44,066 bases of DNA, taken from positions 1 through 44,066 of the forward strand of contig JAPLUN010000031.1 in the NCBI GenBank assembly GCA_026397715.1, given 5' to 3'. The notes under the pieces were generated by a model, which did no database searches, had not been told where the DNA came from, and was given only the letters and a program-made list of their open reading frames with translations. A program made the translations under genes and the position numbers. Position 1 is the first letter of the stretch. Each line of letters starts with the position of its first letter. Source of the DNA: Verrucomicrobiota bacterium. Lineage in GTDB: Bacteria; Verrucomicrobiota; Verrucomicrobiia; Verrucomicrobiales; Verrucomicrobiaceae. Below, one piece after another: positions 31,507 to 39,251 of the stretch.

Positions 31507-32592
31507 TTGAAACCAACTTCCCCATCGAAAATTCTCATGGCCATGTCCGGTGGCGTGGACAGCAGCGTGGCCGCCGCCGAGCTCGTGCGCGCCGGGCATG
31601 ACGTGTCCGGCGTGTACATGAAGAACTGGATCAACGAGGAGAACATCATCGGCCATTGCCCGTGGGAGGAGGACATCACTGATGCAGAGGCCGTGGCCAA
31701 GCAGCTGGGCATCCCGTTTCGTGTGGTCAATCTCATGACGGAATACCGCGAAAAGGTGGTGAAGTACCTGATCGAAGGCTACCAGGCCGGCATCACGCCA
31801 AATCCGGATGTGATGTGCAACCGCGAGATGAAATTCGGCGTCCTTTGGGACTGGGCGCAGGAGCATGGCTTTGAGGCCATCGCCACAGGGCATTATGCGC
31901 GCAAGGTGGACGAGCATATTCTACGTGGCGCAGACCCGAACAAGGACCAGACCTACTTCCTCGCTATGATGCAGCCGCATCAGGTGCGCATCGCGCAGTT
32001 TCCCATTGGTCATCTGCTCAAGCCGGAGCTGCGTGAGCGCGCACGTGAGTTTGGACTCAAGACGGCGGAGAAGAAAGACAGCCAGGGCATCTGCTTCATC
32101 GGGCAGGTGAAGATGGAGGATTTCCTGCGCACCTTTGTGCCGGACCAGCCCGGCCCCATCGTGAATCTGGAGGGGAAGGTGCTCGGCGAGCATCGCGGTC
32201 TGCACCTCTATACTCTGGGCCAGCGCAAGGGCCACGGCGTGGCCAGCCCCATCCACAAGCAGGCCTACGTCGTGGTGGCCAAGCGGCCGCAGACCAACGA
32301 ACTCGTCGTTGCCATTGAGAACTCGGACACGCCGCTGCTCTGGGCACGCAAGGCCACGCTGCATTCCATTTCAAGCACCGGCACCCCTTTGCAGGATGAG
32401 CGCCTGCTGCAGGCCCAGCCGCGGTACCGCTGCCCGGCAGGCAATGCCGTCTTTCGACCGCTAGGCGATGGCCGCGCGGAACTCGAATACTCGGAGCCGC
32501 AGCGCGCCCTCACGCCAGGGCAAATCTGTGCCTTGTATGACGGGGACCGTCTGCTCGGCGGCGCGGTGTTTGAAACCATCCAGCACGAATAA
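31507..32592 (+). CDS. mnmA: tRNA-specific 2-thiouridylase MnmA
   Basis: A 361-residue protein. The PP-loop [12 protein letters not shown] (12-23) binds ATP; a cysteine in [13 protein letters not shown] (about 102) and one in GICFIGQ (about 198) are the catalytic pair. The family places sulfur on U34 of tRNA-Lys, Glu and Gln, using a sulfur relay. The start is set at a TTG (31507), because no in-frame ATG lies upstream and the next ATG (31537) would cut into the first strand before the PP-loop; no ribosome site is clear. It converges with the TPR gene, leaving 6 bases between stops. Confidence 0.96.
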   Translation: MKPTSPSKILMAMSGGVDSSVAAAELVRAGHDVSGVYMKNWINEENIIGHCPWEEDITDAEAVAKQLGIPFRVVNLMTEYREKVVKYLIEGYQAGITPNPDVMCNREMKFGVLWDWAQEHGFEAIATGHYARKVDEHILRGADPNKDQTYFLAMMQPHQVRIAQFPIGHLLKPELRERAREFGLKTAEKKDSQGICFIGQVKMEDFLRTFVPDQPGPIVNLEGKVLGEHRGLHLYTLGQRKGHGVASPIHKQAYVVVAKRPQTNELVVAIENSDTPLLWARKATLHSISSTGTPLQDERLLQAQPRYRCPAGNAVFRPLGDGRAELEYSEPQRALTPGQICALYDGDRLLGGAVFETIQHE

Positions 32593-32598
32593 CGGCGG

Positions 32599-33612
32599 TC
32601 AGCGGTCTTCGCGTGCCTGGGTTTCCACTTCAGCCAGGTGGGTCTTGATCTCGTGAGGTTTCAGTCCATCCGCGAGCAGAATGGAATGGTAGAGCTCCTT
32701 GACCCGGTCATAGTAAAAGAAACGGCCCCGGTTGGTTTCTTGGCGTGCGGCCAACCGTTGCAGGCACAGAAGCCCGGTCATGCGTGCCTTGTCGAGCTGC
32801 TTGTTGTCACGGAAAAACTCCGCCTGCCTGCGCAGGAGGGAGCCCGCATGCGTGAGACTGATCACGTCAGTGTCCACGACGATGCTGAAGGCTTTGTTCA
32901 TGAGTTTGGTGGCCTCTGTTTTTTTCCGCCCCACATGTAGGCAGTAGGCCAGATGCGTGAGAAAGTAGCAGTTGTCCGCGTGTTCCTGTCCCAGGGCGGT
33001 CTGCGCCGCAGAGAGTGCTTTGCGATGGTGATTTTCAGCTTCATCCATGCGGCCCATTTGCATCAGAAGATCGGCAAGCCGCGTGCGGGCGCTGGCCGCG
33101 AAAAAGCTGTCCTCTCCATGCTTGTCCACCAGCCCGGCCAGATTCCGGGCATACACCGGCTCAGCCTCGGCAAGGCGTCCGTTGTTCTTGAGTAGAAAGG
33201 CCAGGTGGGACAGGGCTTCGCTGGTGATGGGATCTTCGGCACCGAGAGAGTTTTCACAGGCATCGACGATCTGGCGCGCCCGATTGATGGCTTCGGCTCG
33301 CTTGCCCAGCAAGTTCAGCGTGTTGCAGACTTGGTATTGGGTGGTCAGCCAGCTTTGGGGGGTGGTGTCGATCCGGGAGCCTGCGAGGGCATTTTCAAAC
33401 TCCGTCAGCGCAAGCGGGTAATTCTTGGCTTCGAGCGCCTCGAGCCCTCGGGTGAAAGCTGACGCTTTGGGCGGCGTTTTTTCACCCGTCAGACCGGGTA
33501 GTGAAACCAAGTTGGAATCACTCTTCCTTTCGGCTGCTTCAACACTGGGCGACAAGAGTACCTGGGCGAAGGTCAGCCAGATTTTGACATCCAAATTTTC
33601 ACAGAAAGACAT
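32599..33612 (-). CDS. TPR protein, kinesin-light-chain-like repeats
   Basis: A 337-residue protein. The first ~30 residues include a mildly hydrophobic stretch (VKIWLTFAQVLLSPSVEA), which may be a weak or atypical signal. From about residue 52 to 260 there are five to six TPR units with the wide spacing seen in TPR_10/TPR_12 types (for example LSHLAFLLKNNGRLAEAEPVYARNL and RLADLLMQMGRMDEAENHHRKAL). It probably mediates protein binding; no enzyme domain is visible and the partner is unknown. It is divergent from the flavoenzyme gene at 33657 and convergent with mnmA. Confidence 0.8.
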   Translation of the reverse strand: MSFCENLDVKIWLTFAQVLLSPSVEAAERKSDSNLVSLPGLTGEKTPPKASAFTRGLEALEAKNYPLALTEFENALAGSRIDTTPQSWLTTQYQVCNTLNLLGKRAEAINRARQIVDACENSLGAEDPITSEALSHLAFLLKNNGRLAEAEPVYARNLAGLVDKHGEDSFFAASARTRLADLLMQMGRMDEAENHHRKALSAAQTALGQEHADNCYFLTHLAYCLHVGRKKTEATKLMNKAFSIVVDTDVISLTHAGSLLRRQAEFFRDNKQLDKARMTGLLCLQRLAARQETNRGRFFYYDRVKELYHSILLADGLKPHEIKTHLAEVETQAREDR

Positions 33613-33656
33613 GCAAAAGTGGGGGGATGCTCAGTTTACGCTTTAGCATCTTCTAA

Positions 33657-34841
33657 ATGAACATGAATGTTTCCAAATCTTCAAGTCTGCTCATTCTCGG
33701 TGGTGGCTGCTTTGGCCTCACCGCCGCCCTCGAACTGCGTGCACGCGGCTGGCAGGTCACTCTGATTGATCAAGGTCCGCTGCCGTATCCCGACGCCGCA
33801 TCCACGGACATTAGCAAGGTGGTGCGCATGGATTACGCTCAGGATGAACAGCATACCGCCATGGGTGAGTGCAGCATTCAGCGCTGGCGCGAATGGAATG
33901 CTCGCTGGGGTGAAGAGCTGTACCATGAAGTCGGCTTTCTCATCATGTCGCGTTATCCACTACAAATGAATGGCTTCGAGCATGACAGCCATGCCTTCCT
34001 CACGCAGCGTGGTCACCGCCTGCGCCCTACTTCGGATGAGGTCCTGAAGGAGAAGCACCCAGCGTGGAATCACACCGTTTACAAAGACGGCTACTTCAAT
34101 CCCATCGGTGGGTGGGTGGAAAGCGGGCGTGTCATCGCCCGCCTGGCTGCGGATGCACGTGCGGCGGGAATCATCGTCATTGAGAATGTGCCCCAGCCGC
34201 GCCCGATCGTTGAGGGCGCATGCTGCACAGGCATTGCTTCGTCGAACGGACAAAGCTGGCAGGCCGATGCGGTGCTCGTGGCTGCCGGTGCCTGGACGCC
34301 CACGCTGCTGCCTCATCTGCAGGATGTGATGTGGGCCACCGCTCAGACGGTCTTCCACTTCCAACCGCAGGACCCGCTCCCATTCACGCCGCCGCAGTTT
34401 CCGGTCTGGGGCGCCGACATCGGCCGGACTGGCTGGTATGGCTTTCCCGCCAATGCCGCCGGACTCGTCAAAGTGGCCAACCACGGCCCCGGCCGCCGGG
34501 TGAATGCCTCAGATCCTCGAACTCTACCGGCAGGGGAGGAGGTGCGCTACCGTGCCTTCCTCCGCGAAACCTTTCCCACCCTGGCCGATGCCCCGCTGCA
34601 CTCCACCCGCGTCTGCCTTTACTGCGACACTTTTGACGGAGCCTTCTGGATCGACCACGACCCCGCGCACCCCGGCCTCATCATCGCCGCCGGAGATTCC
34701 GGCCACGCCTTCAAGTTCACCCCCGTCTTGGGTGAGATCATCGCCGACGTTGTTGAGCGAAAGGCGAACCCATGGGCGGAGCGGTACCGCTGGCGCGAAA
34801 AAACGGCCGCAAATTCGGATGGTGCCCGTGCCTCAACGTAA
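33657..34841 (+). CDS. FAD-dependent amine oxidase, monomeric sarcosine oxidase type
   Basis: A 394-residue flavoprotein of the DAO family. GGGCFG at 15-20 is the dinucleotide loop, followed by GWQVTLIDQG. STDISKVVRMDY (about 49-60) matches the 'S..KVVR.DYG' of sarcosine and fructosyl-amine oxidases. Cys320 in RVCLYCDTFDG aligns with the cysteine that covalently holds FAD in monomeric sarcosine oxidase, and GDSGHAFKFTPVLGEI closes the FAD site. It oxidises N-methyl or N-substituted amino acids, or fructosyl-amines, with oxygen, giving hydrogen peroxide. Substrate not determinable. It stands alone. Confidence 0.9.
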   Translation: MNMNVSKSSSLLILGGGCFGLTAALELRARGWQVTLIDQGPLPYPDAASTDISKVVRMDYAQDEQHTAMGECSIQRWREWNARWGEELYHEVGFLIMSRYPLQMNGFEHDSHAFLTQRGHRLRPTSDEVLKEKHPAWNHTVYKDGYFNPIGGWVESGRVIARLAADARAAGIIVIENVPQPRPIVEGACCTGIASSNGQSWQADAVLVAAGAWTPTLLPHLQDVMWATAQTVFHFQPQDPLPFTPPQFPVWGADIGRTGWYGFPANAAGLVKVANHGPGRRVNASDPRTLPAGEEVRYRAFLRETFPTLADAPLHSTRVCLYCDTFDGAFWIDHDPAHPGLIIAAGDSGHAFKFTPVLGEIIADVVERKANPWAERYRWREKTAANSDGARAST

Positions 34842-35008
34842 GCCATCTTCCATGCTGCGTGGGGGAGTGGAGCCACTGGCTTGAAACGCTGTGTAAATAA
34901 CTATTTAACAATGATTAATAATTATTTATCACTGAATATTTATATGATCTTAGTTGAGCCATGCTGTCTCCAAGCCATGAAAGTGCACTGCTTGAAGAAA
35001 CGAACTGA

Positions 35009-35026
35009 GCGTTTCAAATGAAACGC
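35009..35026 (-). other. Perfect hairpin between convergent genes
   Basis: GCGTTTC, loop AAAT, GAAACGC: a 7-bp stem, 24 bases past the stop of the phage-replication-like gene. The AT-rich stretch 34890-34950 next to it has no other structure I can name. There is no T-run, so it is a weak terminator at best. Confidence 0.35.
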
Positions 35027-35049
35027 CAATGAGGCTACGAAAAGAAGGG

Positions 35050-35895
35050 TTAGAACAGCATGGGCTGATCATCGATCTCAGCCGCCTTGCCACGTTTTTT
35101 GCGCGGTGCAGGCTCTTCAACAGGAGCAGCGACAGCGGCGTTTTCTGCGGGCACCACAATGGCGACCTCTTCCGTGGGTGCCTCAGGTGCAGCGACTGCA
35201 ACTTCCTCCCTGGGCACTTCAGGAGCCACATCTGCAATCTCCTCAAGAGGGACTTCAGGGAGCACTTCAGGCGCAGCCTCAGCCACCTCTTCAGGAGCAT
35301 CAGACGTTGAGATCAGGGGCTCTTCCAACACGCTCTGAGACTCAACAACAACCTCAGTAGGTACCGTGACATTTTCCACGATCGTTGGCTCAATAGTGGC
35401 TACTATTTCCTCATTGGTAATCAAAGAAGAATGTGGTTTAATTACTTCTTCAACAGAATGGGATGAGGCAATGCTTTTCTTCACCTTGGGTGCCTTCACA
35501 GGCTTTGGAGCTAACGGTCCGTCCGTCACTTTTTCTGTCACGGCTGCCTTGCGCAATCTATGCCTCGCCACCCGTTTCGCAGTCAGGGCTTTGTTCTGGG
35601 CCACGGGGCTGTTGTGGCGTTTGAAGTTACGAAAAGAGAGTTTCTCATTCGTTTCCATGAGCCAGCCGGTTTTCTCCAGGGCAGCGGCAAAACCTTTGCG
35701 CCCCACGATCTTGTCGATGAACTCTTTGGTAACGCCAAGATCGTTAGGATCAATGCGGTTCAGCTCCGCCCAAGACCACAAGCGCACCAGCTTTCCTACG
35801 ACCGCGTCATCATCGAGACGCAACTGGGTGGCCAAACTGCAAATCTCCGGCTTGTCCGGCGTACAGATTTCGATCTTGATCCAAGGGCGTCTCAT
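35050..35895 (-). CDS. Phage-replication-like DNA-binding protein with acidic repeat tail and clamp motif
   Basis: A 281-residue protein. The first ~110 residues (MRRPWIKIEICTPDKPEICSLATQLRLDDDAVVGKLVRLW..., LSFRNFKRHNSPVAQNKALTAKRVARHRLRK) resemble the winged-helix N-terminal domain of phage replication/primosomal proteins. There, 'F..FD.HNG..AK.RA...KR..R' is the usual end of the domain. The tail (about 160-260) is acidic and repetitive (PEVP.EE.A.VAPE.P.EEVA.). The very C-terminus is QPMLF, the pattern of a sliding-clamp-binding peptide (Q-x-x-L-F). The gene stands alone with no other phage genes nearby. A role in replication or repair is an inference. Confidence 0.7.
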   Translation of the reverse strand: MRRPWIKIEICTPDKPEICSLATQLRLDDDAVVGKLVRLWSWAELNRIDPNDLGVTKEFIDKIVGRKGFAAALEKTGWLMETNEKLSFRNFKRHNSPVAQNKALTAKRVARHRLRKAAVTEKVTDGPLAPKPVKAPKVKKSIASSHSVEEVIKPHSSLITNEEIVATIEPTIVENVTVPTEVVVESQSVLEEPLISTSDAPEEVAEAAPEVLPEVPLEEIADVAPEVPREEVAVAAPEAPTEEVAIVVPAENAAVAAPVEEPAPRKKRGKAAEIDDQPMLF

Positions 35896-36027
35896 GGCTG
35901 CAGCAGCTTGCAGGGAGGGAGAACGCAGGTCAAGGAAACCTTATTAACGTTACATTAGTGTCCTTGTGAATAACTTGGAACACGGCTTGGCCGGAGTCCC
36001 TGAATGTGAGGTGCTTACAGTCCTTGC

Positions 36028-37158
36028 CTATTGAGGAGAGTTCAACTCACGCTTCAACTCCTCCAGCAGAGGCAGATCGGGCTCCAGCTCAGCGGCCTTT
36101 TGCAGCAGGGCTTTGGCGGCCACCAGCTCATTGCATTTCAATTTGATCTCCGCCAGCATGCCCAGAAGCTGCGCGTCATCGCCGATCACGGCCATGACTT
36201 TTTGCACGGCCGCATCCGCCCCCGGGTAGTCTGAGGCGGCCAGCAGCTTGGGCACGAGAAGGAGCTCCAGAACGTGCGGGGTGTCCGGCATGGCAGGTGG
36301 ATTTTGCAGAGACTCAAAGTAGAGCTGCTCGTATCTGGGATTGGAGAGCGACAGGCGTTGCAACGCCTGGGTACGGGAGAAAAAAACCTGCCTGTTGTTC
36401 TGCATGGACTCCGGAGCCTGATCGCACACGGTCAGCACATCTTCATCCATTCCTTTGATTTTGGCCTTCAGCAGCGAGACCAGGTATTCGGCTTCACTTT
36501 TTCCCAGGTTCCACTTTTCCAACCACTTGGAATCGGACTGCGGCTTTTGCGAAATCAGCAGAGGGACCATGGCGTAGCGGACATCCTCTGTGCGGCGGGT
36601 TCCTTTCACGTAGTCATAGAGATCGACAATCCTGAAGTGTTCTCCGGCCGGTTGCAAAAGCACGTCCATATACGCAAACTGCTGGATCCCGTAATTCATG
36701 CGCAGGGTGACCGCCGGAAATCCCGCACGCGTACAAACCCGAAGAAAGTGGGCCGACTGCCCTGTCTCATTCGCGAGAAAGCCCCCGGCCTTGGCCGTGA
36801 CCGCAGACTTCGTCGCGCGCTCCACAAGGCGGCGCATTTCCCAGTCATCGATTCCCTCCACGGTAAGCGCCACGATGGCGTCGTAATCATGCAGCCGCGA
36901 AATCTCCTCCCCCCGATTTTCACTGATCATGCGGGCGATTTCCCGCCCCCAGATCGGCAGATAGGCCTCATGGTGCGGCGTCAGATGGACCGCCCTGTCA
37001 ACGGGTGCAGTGGAGACCTCCTTTTTGGGTTCAGCCTTCCCGGCCAGGATGAGGTAGACCAGCGCACCCGTCAGCACCACCAGCAGAAGCAGCAACCCTG
37101 CTTTAGCCATGATTCCCGCTTTATGGTGGGGCGTGCGTCCAGGTGCTAGATGGCTCAT
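36028..37158 (-). CDS. Membrane-anchored protein with C-terminal TPR-like helices
   Basis: A 376-residue protein. One membrane helix (about 19-38, LLLLLVVLTGALVYLILAG) anchors it with the bulk outside the cytoplasm. An in-frame ATG at 37110 would start just before this helix and is a reasonable alternative; the start at 37158 has AGGA nearly touching it. Residues 60-330 have no family I recognise (IWGREIARMISENRGEEISRL, FRIVDLYDYVKGTRRTEDVRYAMVPLL). Residues 310-370 look like a TPR pair (AEIKLKCNELVAAKALLQKAAELEPD). Single gene; function unknown. Confidence 0.7.
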   Translation of the reverse strand: MSHLAPGRTPHHKAGIMAKAGLLLLLVVLTGALVYLILAGKAEPKKEVSTAPVDRAVHLTPHHEAYLPIWGREIARMISENRGEEISRLHDYDAIVALTVEGIDDWEMRRLVERATKSAVTAKAGGFLANETGQSAHFLRVCTRAGFPAVTLRMNYGIQQFAYMDVLLQPAGEHFRIVDLYDYVKGTRRTEDVRYAMVPLLISQKPQSDSKWLEKWNLGKSEAEYLVSLLKAKIKGMDEDVLTVCDQAPESMQNNRQVFFSRTQALQRLSLSNPRYEQLYFESLQNPPAMPDTPHVLELLLVPKLLAASDYPGADAAVQKVMAVIGDDAQLLGMLAEIKLKCNELVAAKALLQKAAELEPDLPLLEELKRELNSPQ

Positions 37159-37243
37159 TTCCTAAGACTGGAACCATCATGCCGCCTTGGCAATCATAGA
37201 ATGCCCCTTGTCCCATTGCCGGAGAAGGGGTGGCTGTGCTCAT

Positions 37244-37271
37244 CTCTGCCGGGGGCGTTCACCCGGCAGAG
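37244..37271 (-). terminator. Strong hairpin after the VOC gene, no T-run
   Basis: CTCTGCCGGG and CCCGGCAGAG form a perfect 10-bp stem around an 8-base loop, 15 bases past the VOC stop. The absence of a T-run means it may protect the 3' end or act with Rho instead. Confidence 0.45.
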
Positions 37272-37286
37272 ACGGTTTCAACCGCT

Positions 37287-37745
37287 CTACTTCGCTCCTT
37301 CACTCATGAAGGCCTGCGCACGCTTGAGCAGTTCATCCGGCGGCACATTTTCAAGGTGCTGGCTGAAGCTCCAGCGGTAGCCGAAGGGATCGCGGATCAT
37401 CGCCGTACGTTTGCCCCAGAACTGATCTCGGGATGGAGTCAGCGGGGAGCCACCGGCCGCAAGGGCACGTTCAAAGGCTTTGTCGCAGTCTTCGACCTGG
37501 ATGGTGAAGCCGCAGGGGGCCAGGCCACCTTCTGCAATGGCGTGGGCGCTGGCGCAGGGAGCCTCGTCAGAAATGTAGATGTGGGTGTTCCCAATCATGA
37601 ACTCGGCATGCGGCACCACGCCGGGGGCCGGAGAGAGCCGGAAGAGCTCCACGGCACCGAAGGCCCGTGTGTAGAAGTCGAGTGCAGCAGCAGCGCTTTT
37701 GCAGGTGAGGGAGAAGGAGACGGTGGGTTCGTTGGTTTGGCTCAT
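37287..37745 (-). CDS. VOC-family (PhnB-like) protein
   Basis: A 152-residue protein of the glyoxalase/bleomycin-resistance superfamily: AALDFYTRAFGAVELFRL (21-38), PHAEFMIGNTHIYISDE and DPFGYRWSFSQHLENVPPDEL at the end. The last matches the PhnB-type ending 'DPFG..W...TH.E....eE..rR'. The HTLE-type metal His is present (SQHLE). PhnB-like proteins lack a settled function. It lies 87 bases downstream of the WYL regulator on the same strand; such regulators are often beside small VOC genes. Confidence 0.88.
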   Translation of the reverse strand: MSQTNEPTVSFSLTCKSAAAALDFYTRAFGAVELFRLSPAPGVVPHAEFMIGNTHIYISDEAPCASAHAIAEGGLAPCGFTIQVEDCDKAFERALAAGGSPLTPSRDQFWGKRTAMIRDPFGYRWSFSQHLENVPPDELLKRAQAFMSEGAK

Positions 37746-37832
37746 GGGTGGTATTTCGGTGGGTTATGAATGCGGATCGCCATCTTTTGCGATCACGAAC
37801 CATCCATCGCACCGCCCCCTGACAGCCTTATG

Positions 37833-38684
37833 TCAGGAGTGTTTTCGGGCGACGTAGTCGAGTCCATCATGTCTGAAGGCAAAGCGGACACGCACTTGCT
37901 TGCCCGTGGTTTCTTCCTCGAAGATCGTCGGCCCCCAGAAACGACGCACACTTTCGATGAGTCTGTCCGGGACTTCGATGACCGCGAACTCGCTGCGCTC
38001 CGGCAGCATGCACTTCGCGATGTGCTGATTGAGATTGAAATCTGGGTGCGGTGGGATCGGCTCTGGCAGCGTCTCGCAGCGGACGATGCGATCCACGCGA
38101 AAGTCCCGCATGTCTTTGCGCAGGCGGCACCATGCGATGAGGTGCCAATGGTCGAGGTAAAAGACCAGCCCTCGTGGCTCCACCAGACGCTCGGTGGGCG
38201 CGCCACGTGCGGCGCCCAGGTAGTTGAGCCGCAGCACACAGTCCTCCGCCATGGCCCGCTGGACGGTGCTCAAAGGCACGCTGCCCTTGGTCGGAGATCG
38301 TCCTCCAATCACCATGGTTTTGCGCAGACGGTCCACGCGGCCTTGCAGGCCAGGTGGCAGGACGGCCGTTACCTTGCCCATGGCGGAGCGGATGGCATCG
38401 CGCATGGAGGCATCCGTCATGCGTTCGACCAGCAGCCCGCCGGTGACGAAGGCAAAGGCTTCCTCCGGCGAGAACATCACCGGCGGAAGGCAGTAGCCGC
38501 TCATCAAACTGTAGCCCACACCCGGCTCACCCACGATGGGGACGCCACCTTCACCAAGTGCAGCGAGATCGCGATACACGGTGCGCTCGGTGATCTCGAA
38601 ATGATCGGCCAGCTGCGCAGCGGTGATGACCCGGCGTGACTGCAGCAGCATCACCATGGAGACGAGGCGGTCGGTGCGGTTCAT
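37833..38684 (-). CDS. YafY-type transcriptional regulator (HTH and WYL domains)
   Basis: A 283-residue regulator. Residues 3-58 are a helix-turn-helix of the HTH_11 type (MNRTDRLVSMVMLLQ, VITAAQLADHFEITERTVYRDL). Residues 130-215 hold a WYL ligand-sensing domain (RLVEPRGLVFYLDHWHLIAWC, RDFRVDRIVRCE), and the end is the WCX extension. WYL regulators bind nucleic-acid or nucleotide ligands and often respond to DNA damage or control defence and stress genes. It overlaps the AlkZ-related gene by 4 bases (ATGA), so the two are probably co-translated. Confidence 0.92.
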   Translation of the reverse strand: MNRTDRLVSMVMLLQSRRVITAAQLADHFEITERTVYRDLAALGEGGVPIVGEPGVGYSLMSGYCLPPVMFSPEEAFAFVTGGLLVERMTDASMRDAIRSAMGKVTAVLPPGLQGRVDRLRKTMVIGGRSPTKGSVPLSTVQRAMAEDCVLRLNYLGAARGAPTERLVEPRGLVFYLDHWHLIAWCRLRKDMRDFRVDRIVRCETLPEPIPPHPDFNLNQHIAKCMLPERSEFAVIEVPDRLIESVRRFWGPTIFEEETTGKQVRVRFAFRHDGLDYVARKHS

Positions 38685-39238
38685 GCCGCACCTCCGATGT
38701 CGGGATACTGCTCCGCAAAAGGCAGCCAGGTGTCGCGCTTCAGTTTCGGTGCGTTCGAGCGTGTGATGTTCAGCGTCACCTGCAGTTCCACCAGAGCACT
38801 GTCCACCTTGCTCTTGCTGATCGCACCTGAAGGCGACAACGCCTTGCGCAATTCTGCTGTGGTGTGGGGTTCGCTGCGAATCAGCTCAAAGGCGCTGCGG
38901 GCCAGCGGGCTGCATGCGGACACCGGGCGATGATGTGCCGGATAGTGGACGTCTCGCAGATGCTCGATGCTCATCAGCATCGCGAGTCCGCCGGGCAGCT
39001 TGCCGTAGAAGATCTCATCGGGGAACTGCGCCGGCAGTTCATTTTTCCATCCCCACACCGCCTCCACTTTGGCGCCCCATCCCGGTTGCCCAGACTGTCT
39101 CCCGGGCAGGTCCACCACATCCCACAGGCTGGGGAGATCGGAGGTTTTTGAGCCAAAGATGAGACAGGTCTTCGCTTTCAAGACGAAGGCGTAGGCTTGC
39201 TCGAAGGTTTTGATTTTGGCGGAGCGCTTCGGCTTCAT
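38681..39238 (-). CDS. AlkZ-related winged-helix protein
   Basis: A 185-residue protein. The order TFEQAYAFVLKAKTCLIFGSKTSDLPSLWDVV, then VWGWKNELPAQFPDEIFYGKLPGG and LRDVHYP resembles the AlkZ-related proteins (relatives of the AlkZ/YcaQ winged-helix DNA glycosylase group, but half the length). A winged-helix-like segment follows (SAFELIRSEPHTTAELRKALSPSGAISKSKVDSALVELQ). The glycosylase activity of the full-length family is not implied. It lies 13 bases after the permease and overlaps the regulator by 4 bases, so it is in the importer transcript by position. Family by recall, moderate certainty. Confidence 0.65.
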   Translation of the reverse strand: MKPKRSAKIKTFEQAYAFVLKAKTCLIFGSKTSDLPSLWDVVDLPGRQSGQPGWGAKVEAVWGWKNELPAQFPDEIFYGKLPGGLAMLMSIEHLRDVHYPAHHRPVSACSPLARSAFELIRSEPHTTAELRKALSPSGAISKSKVDSALVELQVTLNITRSNAPKLKRDTWLPFAEQYPDIGGAA

Positions 39239-39251
39239 GGATGCATTTCAC

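Noticed and set aside
34842..35049. AT-rich stretch as a possible origin or phage attachment site
   Set aside because: No DnaA boxes, iterons, tRNA end or integrase; only a small hairpin at 35009.
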